DNA from: JAIEPT01 sp038217425
GTDB taxonomy: Bacteria; Planctomycetota; Planctomycetia; Gemmatales; Gemmataceae
Assembly: GCA_038217425.1 (NCBI GenBank)
Contig: JBBQPM010000185.1
Location: forward strand, 1 to 13,687
DNA: 13,687 nucleotides
Direction: 5' to 3'
The position numbers were made by a program, and so were the translations under genes. The notes beneath the pieces were generated by a model that saw only the letters and a list, made by a program, of their open reading frames with translations, was not told the origin of the DNA and searched no databases. Below, piece by piece: positions 6,864 to 13,687 of the stretch. Every line of letters starts with the position of its first letter. The stretch's first letter is position 1.

Positions 6864-8258
6864 TTAGAGAATGCCATGCAGGTGAAGTTTCTTGCGTAGA
6901 GTGGGGCGCGATACTCCCAGGCGTTTGGCGGCGATGGATTGATTGTTCTTCGAAAACGCCATCACTTCTCGCAAAAGCTGCTTTTCCACCAAGTTGATCG
7001 TGTTTTGATACAATCGCCAATCGTCGTTTCTTAGTCGATCGCGGATGAAGCGACTGAGATCCTCGTTTGAATACGCGTCTTGAGTGTTCCCCTGGGCTCC
7101 AGGGTTCTGCAATTCGAATGGCAACGCCGTCTCAGCGAGGAGATGTCCCGAGGTATTAAGAACCGCGTGAACGATTGTTCGTTGGAGTTCGCGGACATTT
7201 CCGGGCCAAGAATAATTTTCTAAACGTTGCATGGCTTCGCGCGTGAAGCCGTTGACGAGCTTTCGATACTTCGTGTTCGATTGGCGTAAGAAATGATGGG
7301 CAAGAATTGGAATGTCGTCGATGCGCTCCCGTAGAGGGGGCATGCGAATGGAGCAGGTATTGAGTCGGTAGTAGAGATCCTGTCGAAACTCGCCGCTGAG
7401 TTGCAGGGCCGGTAGGTCTCGATTGGTGGCGGCGAGAATGCGGACATTGGTGCGGATGCATTTTTCGCCGCCGACGCGAAAGAAAAGTTGCTCTTGAAGC
7501 ACACGTAAGAGCTTGGCCTGCGTCGCCAAGGGCATGTCGCCGATTTCATCCAGGAAGAGGGTGCCGTTGTCGCACTGTTCGAAGAAGCCGGCGCGTTTTT
7601 TACTCGCTCCGGTGAAGGCTCCTTTTTCGTGGCCAAACAATTCGCTTTCCAGCAGCGTTTCGGCCAGAGCGGCGCAATTGACGGTCACGAAAGGCAGGTG
7701 AGCCCGCTGGCTACGTTGCCAGATCGTGCGCGCCGCCATTTCTTTGCCCGTGCCGCTTTCGCCGAGGAGAAGCACGATCTCGTCACTTGCGGCAATTCGC
7801 CCGATCGACTTGTAGACCTCGTCCATACAGAAGCTGCGCCCCAATAAACCGCCGGAGGACTCTTCGCCGGCCGGCGTCTCGCTCACCAGGCCATTTTGAG
7901 ACTGCTGCAGTGCCTTTTGAACCAATCTGACGATCTCCGCGGGACGCAGTGGTTTCTTTACGAAATCGAAGGCTCCGATCTGCATGGCGTTGATGACGAG
8001 TTCGGGGTTGCTATGGCCGGTCATGATGACGATAGGGACCCACTGATCTTTCTCGCGGAACTGCTTGAGTAAGTCGATTCCAGAGATATCGGGCAGAGAG
8101 ACATCGAGAAACACCACGTCAGGCCGGGCCAGCGCAAAGGCGCGCAGCCCCGCGTCGCCGTCGCCTGCCGTGACGACCTGAATGGCGGACTCTTGGAACA
8201 GGAACTGAAGATACGTGAGAATTTCAGGGGAATCGTCGATTGCGAGTAGCGTGGGCAT
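6864..8258 (-). CDS. NtrC-family sigma-54-dependent response regulator
   Basis: This gene encodes 464 residues in three domains. The receiver (about 1-118) has acidic D8/D9, phospho-acceptor D52 (VVFLD), T80 (VIMTGH) and K102 before proline. The AAA+ sigma-54 activation domain (about 137-375) has Walker A GESGTGKE (166-173), the sigma-54-contacting GAFTGA loop (213-218), Walker B GTLFLDEIG (232-240), FRQDLYYRLN and SWPGNVREL. The C-terminal Fis-type helix-turn-helix (about 438-462) reads NNQSIAAKRLGVSRPTLRKK. All key residues are present, so it should be an active, phosphorylation-controlled activator. The start at 8258 gives the canonical receiver start (MPTLLAIDDS). An in-frame ATG at 8324 would add 22 unrelated residues. 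No histidine kinase gene is adjacent. It is convergent with yyaL (28 bases apart) and divergent from the kinase gene. Confidence 0.93.
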   Translation of the reverse strand: MPTLLAIDDSPEILTYLQFLFQESAIQVVTAGDGDAGLRAFALARPDVVFLDVSLPDISGIDLLKQFREKDQWVPIVIMTGHSNPELVINAMQIGAFDFVKKPLRPAEIVRLVQKALQQSQNGLVSETPAGEESSGGLLGRSFCMDEVYKSIGRIAASDEIVLLLGESGTGKEMAARTIWQRSQRAHLPFVTVNCAALAETLLESELFGHEKGAFTGASKKRAGFFEQCDNGTLFLDEIGDMPLATQAKLLRVLQEQLFFRVGGEKCIRTNVRILAATNRDLPALQLSGEFRQDLYYRLNTCSIRMPPLRERIDDIPILAHHFLRQSNTKYRKLVNGFTREAMQRLENYSWPGNVRELQRTIVHAVLNTSGHLLAETALPFELQNPGAQGNTQDAYSNEDLSRFIRDRLRNDDWRLYQNTINLVEKQLLREVMAFSKNNQSIAAKRLGVSRPTLRKKLHLHGIL

Positions 8259-8644
8259 TCCGAAGCGCCATGAGGAGAGGGGAGCAGGCGATTCGCCAAC
8301 GGATGATGCGAATCGGCGGGACATCCAGATTGTACGTCACTCTCGGATCGCTAGCCAGCCAGTTGTGTAAAAAACCTTTCCAACTCGCCCTCATCCCTGT
8401 CAAATGTTTTGCCATTTATTGGCTTTGCGTCTCGGCAACGCGTCGGCTTCGCGACGTTGTTCGAAAAATAATGTGAGCTATATCCTCAGCGTTTTACTGC
8501 AGATGGAGGCGTCGCCGGCACTGCGTCATACTCAGCGGCGCGGCAATTGCTTTATATGTAGGGCGTCGGGCAGTAAGGTTCGCATGTTCGTTCGTGGAAA
8601 AAGTCTTCGCCGACTCGTTGCAACGTCTGACTTGGGAGAAATGA
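8259..8644. other. Divergent intergenic region (regulator / kinase)
   Basis: These 386 bases hold no convincing gene. They are less GC-rich than their flanks, as expected for a double promoter region. On the minus strand TTGACA (8403-8398) could be a -35 box for the regulator gene, but I see no good -10 at the right distance. On the + strand a sigma-54-type element is at 8536-8551 (separate entry). Binding sites for the Fis-type domain should lie 80-150 bases upstream of that element, roughly 8390-8470. An imperfect symmetry around CAACGCGTCGGCTTCGCGAC (8435-8454) is in that range. Confidence 0.5.
8536..8551 (+). promoter_or_regulatory. Candidate sigma-54 (-24/-12) promoter for the kinase operon
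   Basis: CGGCGCGGCAATTGCT has GG at 8537-8538 and GC at 8549-8550, exactly ten bases apart. The -12 part TTGCT fits the consensus and the -24 part CGGCGCG fits TGGCACG imperfectly (T to C, A to G). It lies about 94 bases before the kinase start codon. The divergent gene is a sigma-54 activator, so the context supports it. In GC-rich DNA such a match can occur by chance. Confidence 0.45.
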
Positions 8645-11600
8645 ATGCCGATTCTGCAAGATCCCCTGGAAACCGACCTTCGGCGTGACGGCAAAGCGGC
8701 GCGACTCAAGGAGACCGCGACGCCGAACATGGCGAAGACCCTAACCGAGGCGCCGGAAGCGGCGTTGCAATCGCTCCCCGAACGCGGAGTGCCAGGATAC
8801 GAGCTCCTTGAAGAAGTCGGCCGCGGCAGCATGGGCGTCGTATACAAAGCACGCCAAAACGGCGTAAATCGTCTCGTGGCTCTCAAGATGATCCTGACGT
8901 CCAGTCACGCCAATCGCGAAGTGCTGCAGCGTTTTACCGTCGAAGCCCGGGTCGTCGCCTCGCTTCAACACCCGAACATCGTTCAACTCTTCGAGATCAA
9001 TCTCGAGTCGGATCGCCCGTATTTTTCGATGGAACTGGTTCAAGGAGGTACGTTGGCCGACCGGTTGGGCGGTTGCCCCCAACCTTCCAGGCAATCGGCC
9101 CAAATGGTTCTGACGTTGGCGCGCGCCATTCATTTTGCCCATCAAAGCGGCGTGATTCACCGCGACCTCAAACCCGCCAATATCTTGCTCGCCGCGCAAA
9201 CGACGCGCAATTCCCACGTCGAGCGTCTGATCCAAGAAATGGACCTGCTTCCGACCGAACTCACGCTCGGCATACCGAAGATCACCGACTTCGGTTTGGC
9301 CAAGGAGATGCACGCGTCCGGCGGGCAAACGGAAAGCGGCATGATTCTGGGGACGCCCAGCTACATGGCGCCCGAACAGGCGGAAGGGAAGTCCCGGGAT
9401 GTCGGCCCGCGCGCCGACATTTACGCGCTTGGCGCAATCTTTTACGAGATGTTGACGGGTCGACCGCCGTTCGCGGCCGAGTCTCCGATGGAAACGATCT
9501 TGCTGTTGTTTCAGACGGAGCCGGTGCCGCCGTCTCACTTGCAGCCGAAGATCCCGCGCGACCTGGAGACGATCGCTCTGAAGTGTTTGCAAAAGGATCC
9601 GCAGCGTCGATATGACAGCGCGGAGGAATTGGCCGACGACTTGCAGCGTTACCTGTCGGGCGAGGACATTCTAGCCAAGCCGGCGCCGCTGCATGAAAAA
9701 GCATGGAAGTGGATGAAACGCCGACCGGCGCTGGCCACGCTTGCGGTCGCCATGCTGTTTGCGGTTGCAGGATTCCTCGGGCTTCTCGTCTGGCATCAAG
9801 GCGACCTGCAAGCTCAACTGGGAAAGGCTCTCGGCGACGAACGCGAGGCACGTCAATCTCAAGAGGAGGCCGGCGAACGCGAACGCGTCGCTCAATCGCT
9901 CGACCGGCTCAAAGAGTTCCTTCATTCGGGCGAAGCCGCTCTGGCAGCGCAGGACTGGAACGCCGCCCGCGAACAACTGAACCGCGCGTTCGATCAAGCC
10001 TCGAGCGAACCTGCGCTCGCCGATTGGCAATCCCGCATCGAACAGTTGTTGCGGCAGGCGTCGCAGCAACGTCAGGATCACGAGCGACTCGCGCAATTTA
10101 CTCTGCGTTACAACGAAGCCCTGTTTCAGGCCACTCTTTATACGGGAGCGGACCTTGCGTCCTCGCTCCGCGAGACGCGGACGACCGTACTCGAGGCGCT
10201 GGCACTATTCGGCGTCGACGCCGATTCCATGGCTGGACCGGACGTCGATAGCCCGTATTACACGGATCGACAAAAAGCCGAGATTACGACGGCTTGTTAT
10301 GAATTGCTCTTCGTCCTGGCCGATGCGGCGATTCAGCCCCGACCGGATCAACCGGGCATCGACAAAAAGGGCCAGGCGGAAGAAGCGCTCCGCATTTTGG
10401 ACCTCGCCAAGAACCTGGACGCTCCGACCCAGGCGTATCACTTCCGTCGGGCGCGCTATTTGGCTCAGGCGGGACGCGGCGAGGACTCCGAGGCAGAACG
10501 TCTTCATGCCGAGCTGCTGAAGCCGACGACCGCTCTCGATCACTTCCTTTTGGGTCAAGAACAGTATCGCAAAGGCGATTTCAAGCAGGCGATTCAGGCC
10601 TTCGAAAGCGCGCTGCAAGTGCAGCCCGATCATTTTTGGGGGAGCTACTACCTGGCCTTGTGCTGGCTCAAGACGCAGCGGCCCAATCAGGCGGCGACGA
10701 GTCTCACCGCCTGTCTCAGCCAGCGCCGCGACTTCCCCTGGCTCTACCTGCTTCGAGCTTCCGCCTGGAGCGAGATGGGCCAGTTTGACCGCGCCGAAGC
10801 CGACTTCGGAATCGCTCTTCAGGCGAATTTGCCGGACGCAGCGCGCTATGGATTGCTGATCAATCGCGGCGTCCAGCGCATTCGTCAGGGACTTCTCGAT
10901 AGCGCGAAGGCCGATTTGCAACAGGCCATCGCCCTTCGGCCGAACCAGTATCAGGGCTATGCCAATCTCGCACAGGCATACTTGAAAGGCGAGCAAGCGG
11001 AGGAGGCTCTGAAGCAACTCGACGAGGCGATTCGCTGCGAACCGACTTTGCCCGTGTTGCACCGCACCCGCAGCCGGGTGAACCTTCTGCTCGACGATCC
11101 GAACGCTGCGCTGGCCGATCTGGACCGGACCCTTCAGCTTTCGGCCACAACCGCGCCGGAGCTATTCGGGGAAGATCACCTGGAGCGCGCCAAGCTTTTG
11201 CACAGGCTCAAGCGCAACGGAGAGGCGATCCTGGCATACGACGCCGCCCTAAGCTTGCTACCGACCGATGTACGCGTCGGTCGTGGCCGGGCGGAGGTTT
11301 TGTGGGAACTGAAACGCTTGCCAGAAGCGTTGCAATCGCTGGACAACTGCGTGAAGTTCGGCCCCCCCGACAAAGGCGTGTTTCTCGCGCGGGCCTTGCT
11401 CCGCATGCGGTCGGGCCAGTACTCCGGCGCCCAGACCGACTACTCGCGCGCCCTGGAAATCGATCCAGACGCGGCGACCTATGCGGCCCGCGGTTGGTGC
11501 TTTCTGGTTGCCGACGCCCCGCGGCTCGCACTGCCCGATTTCGTGAAGGCCTTACATCTGGCGCCCAAGCAAGCCGACGCGCTAGCGGGCCGCGGCTATG

Positions 11601-11938
11601 CACGCGTCCTTCTCGGCGATTATCAAAAGGCCGTGCTCGATGCTGAGGAATCCGAACAGCTCGGCCCTCCTTCACCGCGTCTGTGTTTCAATCTCGCCCG
11701 AATCTACGCCCAGGCGATCGCCCGACTCGATATCGAAAACCCGCGCGGAGCCGCCAAACTACGCGGCGTCTGGCATGACCGGGCCGTGAAGATGCTGGCT
11801 CAGGCACTTGCCCTACAGCCGAGCGCCGAAGCGGCCGACTTCTGGCAGACCGTGATCCTCACCGATCGCGCCTTGAGCCCCCTTCGAAACAGTCCCGAGT
11901 TCGGCCACCTGGCCACTCGATTTTCGCAAAAACAGTAA
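8645..11938 (+). CDS. Membrane-anchored Ser/Thr protein kinase with TPR domain
   Basis: This gene encodes 1097 residues. The Hanks-type kinase domain spans about 51-337: glycine loop GRGSMGVV (59-66), lysine K81 in VALK, HRDLKPAN (172-179), DFG (215-217), APE (242-244) and DIYALG. All catalytic residues are present, so it should be active. The stretch between the catalytic loop and DFG is about 20 residues longer than usual (around HVERLIQEMDLLP). One transmembrane helix (about 363-383, LATLAVAMLFAVAGFLGLLV) follows the kinase domain. Next comes a charged coiled-coil-like helix (390-425), then about 10-12 TPR units from residue 595 to 1065 (e.g. GQEQYRKGDFKQAIQAFESAL), presumably on the far side of the membrane as a ligand or partner platform. 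GGGAG at 8635-8639 supports the ATG at 8645. It is 37 bases ahead of the surface-protein gene, likely one operon. Confidence 0.93.
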   Translation: MPILQDPLETDLRRDGKAARLKETATPNMAKTLTEAPEAALQSLPERGVPGYELLEEVGRGSMGVVYKARQNGVNRLVALKMILTSSHANREVLQRFTVEARVVASLQHPNIVQLFEINLESDRPYFSMELVQGGTLADRLGGCPQPSRQSAQMVLTLARAIHFAHQSGVIHRDLKPANILLAAQTTRNSHVERLIQEMDLLPTELTLGIPKITDFGLAKEMHASGGQTESGMILGTPSYMAPEQAEGKSRDVGPRADIYALGAIFYEMLTGRPPFAAESPMETILLLFQTEPVPPSHLQPKIPRDLETIALKCLQKDPQRRYDSAEELADDLQRYLSGEDILAKPAPLHEKAWKWMKRRPALATLAVAMLFAVAGFLGLLVWHQGDLQAQLGKALGDEREARQSQEEAGERERVAQSLDRLKEFLHSGEAALAAQDWNAAREQLNRAFDQASSEPALADWQSRIEQLLRQASQQRQDHERLAQFTLRYNEALFQATLYTGADLASSLRETRTTVLEALALFGVDADSMAGPDVDSPYYTDRQKAEITTACYELLFVLADAAIQPRPDQPGIDKKGQAEEALRILDLAKNLDAPTQAYHFRRARYLAQAGRGEDSEAERLHAELLKPTTALDHFLLGQEQYRKGDFKQAIQAFESALQVQPDHFWGSYYLALCWLKTQRPNQAATSLTACLSQRRDFPWLYLLRASAWSEMGQFDRAEADFGIALQANLPDAARYGLLINRGVQRIRQGLLDSAKADLQQAIALRPNQYQGYANLAQAYLKGEQAEEALKQLDEAIRCEPTLPVLHRTRSRVNLLLDDPNAALADLDRTLQLSATTAPELFGEDHLERAKLLHRLKRNGEAILAYDAALSLLPTDVRVGRGRAEVLWELKRLPEALQSLDNCVKFGPPDKGVFLARALLRMRSGQYSGAQTDYSRALEIDPDAATYAARGWCFLVADAPRLALPDFVKALHLAPKQADALAGRGYARVLLGDYQKAVLDAEESEQLGPPSPRLCFNLARIYAQAIARLDIENPRGAAKLRGVWHDRAVKMLAQALALQPSAEAADFWQTVILTDRALSPLRNSPEFGHLATRFSQKQ

Positions 11939-11975
11939 GAGCATTCGAACAGAGCCCGGAAAGAGAAGAGTCATC

Positions 11976-13687
11976 ATGATCAATCACTCGTTTCTTCATT
12001 GGTTGCAACGTCGCGGGACCGCGAAGCGTCCGTCCGCGGACCGTCGGCTTTGGCGTCATTCCGCCTTTCGGCCTTGCGTGGAAGAATTGGAAACCCGTCG
12101 ACTTCTGAGTGCCGGCGATCTCCTCAGCTCGGCGATCTGGGTCGATCCGTACCTGGGCCAACCGGTGGCAGGCATCCTGCGCGAGACGCCGACGTACTAC
12201 ACGTTCAATGCCCGTGGCGATGGCCGACTCGTTGCCGACGTCTCTCTCACGGGGGGAGCGAGCCGACTGACGTTGTTGTCGGCCGACGGCGACGTCTTGA
12301 TGAGCAGCGACGGTCAGTCGCCGACCGATCCGAACGACTTCATCGACCTCCACCTCGTTGGCGCGCCGGAGGGAACGACGTATTTCCTGGCCGTCGAGAG
12401 TTTGAGCGGGGCCGGCAGCTACGTTCTGAACGTCAGCTTCCACTCAGCCCAATCGCCGTTTGAGCCCTTGCCGGTAGGCAAGTCTCCCTGGACGATGGTA
12501 GCCGCCGATTTCAATCGCGATGGCCACATGGATTTGGCGACGGCCAATTACATGTCGAACGACGTCTCGGTCGCGCTCGGACTGGGGGACGGCACGTTCA
12601 GCGCCGAGACGCGGTTTGCGGTCGGCCGGGGGCCGAACCTTATTGCCGTCGGCGACTTCAACGAGGACGGCATCCCCGATCTCGTCACCGCCGATTTACT
12701 GGGCGGAACCGTGTCCGTATTGCTCGGTCTGGAGACCGGCGGCTTCGCTGGCCAGGCGCCGATCACGGTCGGCATGAGTCCGTCTGCCGTTGCCGTCGGT
12801 CGCTTCAATTCTCAGGGAGGCTATCTCGACATCGCCGTGACCGATTACACGACGAACCAGGTCTCGATCTTGCGCGGAGCGGGGGACGGCACTTTTACCG
12901 TCCAGACGGAGACGTACGAAGTGGAATCTGGCCCCTATTACGTTTTGGTTGCCGACTTCGACGGCGACAGCTACCTCGACCTGGTCACGGCGAACTACGA
13001 CGACGGCTCCGTGTCGCTTTTGCTCGGCTTGGGCGACGGCCGGTTTGCCGCGGCTTCCCGGTTTGCGGTAGGGGCAGGAGCGTACACCATCGCCGTCGGC
13101 GATTTCAACGGCGACCAGCGCCTTGACCTGGCTACTGCGAATTTTGAATCCAACGATCTGTCGGTGTTGATTAACATGGGCTCCGGCAGCTTTGCCGACG
13201 AGGTCAGGCTTCCGGCGGGAGTCGGAGCGAACGCCGTGATCGCCATAGATCTGAACCGGGACGGACGCCTGGATTTGGCGGTGGCCAACATGAGCGAGGG
13301 AACGCTGTCGGTCCATACCGGGCGCGGCGACGGGACGTTCGCCGCAGCTGCGTTTTCTCCGCTGGGATCGGATCCCACCGTGCTCGTCGCCGCCGATTTC
13401 AACGAGGACGGCGCCATCGACCTGGCGGGCGCGAACGTCACGCCGGGCAGCGTTTACGTCTTGCTCAACCGGGGCGACGGGACCTTTCCGACACAGCCAA
13501 GGTTGGTCGCGGGGGCGCAAACCTACAGCTTCACATCCGGTGATTTCAATCGAGACGGCATCCTGGACGTGGCCACGATTAACTATGCTACGAGCGACGT
13601 CATGGTCTTCTTGGGTCGCGGCGACGGAACCTTCCAATTGCACGGCCGGTTCGGGGTCGGTTCCGACCCGGTCGGCGTGACCTCCGG
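11976..13687 (+). CDS. FG-GAP/VCBS repeat surface protein (partial, runs off the window)
   Basis: 571 codons are open from ATG 11976 (GAGAAGAG at 11963-11970 as ribosome binding site) to the window end, and the stop is not in view. The N-terminus is basic and arginine-rich and contains VEELETRRLLSAGD (residues 35-48), the LE-x-R-x-LL-S-A motif of many planctomycete exported proteins. Residues 50-165 look like a pre-peptidase C-terminal-type beta domain (TYYTFNARGDG ... GTTYFLAVESLSGAGSYVL). From about residue 175 there are at least eight FG-GAP/VCBS-like repeats of 47-60 residues. Each has a calcium-binding loop such as DFNRDGHMD, DFNEDGIPD, DFDGDSYLD or DFNGDQRLD and a GDGTF turn, predicting a beta-propeller. 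The third repeat has lost the canonical loop (RFNSQGGYLD) and the sixth reads DLNRDGRLD. It is probably extracellular and calcium-dependent, and may be co-expressed with the kinase. Confidence 0.9.
   Translation, partial: MINHSFLHWLQRRGTAKRPSADRRLWRHSAFRPCVEELETRRLLSAGDLLSSAIWVDPYLGQPVAGILRETPTYYTFNARGDGRLVADVSLTGGASRLTLLSADGDVLMSSDGQSPTDPNDFIDLHLVGAPEGTTYFLAVESLSGAGSYVLNVSFHSAQSPFEPLPVGKSPWTMVAADFNRDGHMDLATANYMSNDVSVALGLGDGTFSAETRFAVGRGPNLIAVGDFNEDGIPDLVTADLLGGTVSVLLGLETGGFAGQAPITVGMSPSAVAVGRFNSQGGYLDIAVTDYTTNQVSILRGAGDGTFTVQTETYEVESGPYYVLVADFDGDSYLDLVTANYDDGSVSLLLGLGDGRFAAASRFAVGAGAYTIAVGDFNGDQRLDLATANFESNDLSVLINMGSGSFADEVRLPAGVGANAVIAIDLNRDGRLDLAVANMSEGTLSVHTGRGDGTFAAAAFSPLGSDPTVLVAADFNEDGAIDLAGANVTPGSVYVLLNRGDGTFPTQPRLVAGAQTYSFTSGDFNRDGILDVATINYATSDVMVFLGRGDGTFQLHGRFGVGSDPVGVTS

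Noticed and set aside
12696..13643. Minus-strand open frame of 315 codons
   Set aside because: It is antisense to the FG-GAP repeats; its apparent repetitiveness mirrors the repeats on the + strand.

Overview
The window looks like a chromosomal segment of a planctomycete, probably Pirellulales-like. Three things point there. The base composition is fairly GC-rich. There is a large serine/threonine kinase with a membrane anchor and TPR tail. The gene that runs off the right edge encodes an exported protein whose N-terminus carries a 'LE-x-R-x-LL-S-A' motif of the kind found on many planctomycete surface proteins. No rRNA, tRNA or CRISPR array was seen.

Left part (about 1-4715): an accessory region that reads as an integron gene-cassette array without an integrase in view (a CALIN-like cluster). 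Four complete attC-like sites (809-906, 2135-2245, 3015-3112, 4617-4715) and two left-half remnants (1424-1449, 3875-3919) are all in the same orientation. Each follows a small + strand gene. The passengers are a DUF4375-like protein, an unrecognised 163-residue protein, a DUF4258 toxin-like protein with a small partner, a 252-residue protein with a membrane hairpin, a secreted 186-residue protein, and a PIN/VapC-like toxin with its downstream partner. In two cassettes the stop codon lies inside the attC core. The VapC-like gene is interrupted by one in-frame amber codon. Two copies of a REP/MITE-like element (GGGGTCAGGTTAGATT family) and one other short palindrome sit at or inside attC sites and appear to have broken two of them. 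Long perfect hairpins flank the region at 58-130 and 4709-4795.

Middle (4814-6835): one long + strand gene for a YyaL/DUF255 protein (thioredoxin fold with CHWC, then an alpha/alpha barrel). It starts right after the last hairpin and looks like core chromosome.

Right part (6864-13687): a minus-strand NtrC-family sigma-54 activator (receiver, AAA+, Fis-type HTH) is divergent from a + strand pair: a 1097-residue membrane-anchored Ser/Thr kinase with TPRs, then, 37 bases on, a partial FG-GAP/VCBS repeat surface protein. A GG-N10-GC element at 8536-8551, with a TTGC -12 box, lies between the divergent genes. This suggests that the activator drives a sigma-54 promoter for the kinase/surface-protein operon. 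That link is inference.
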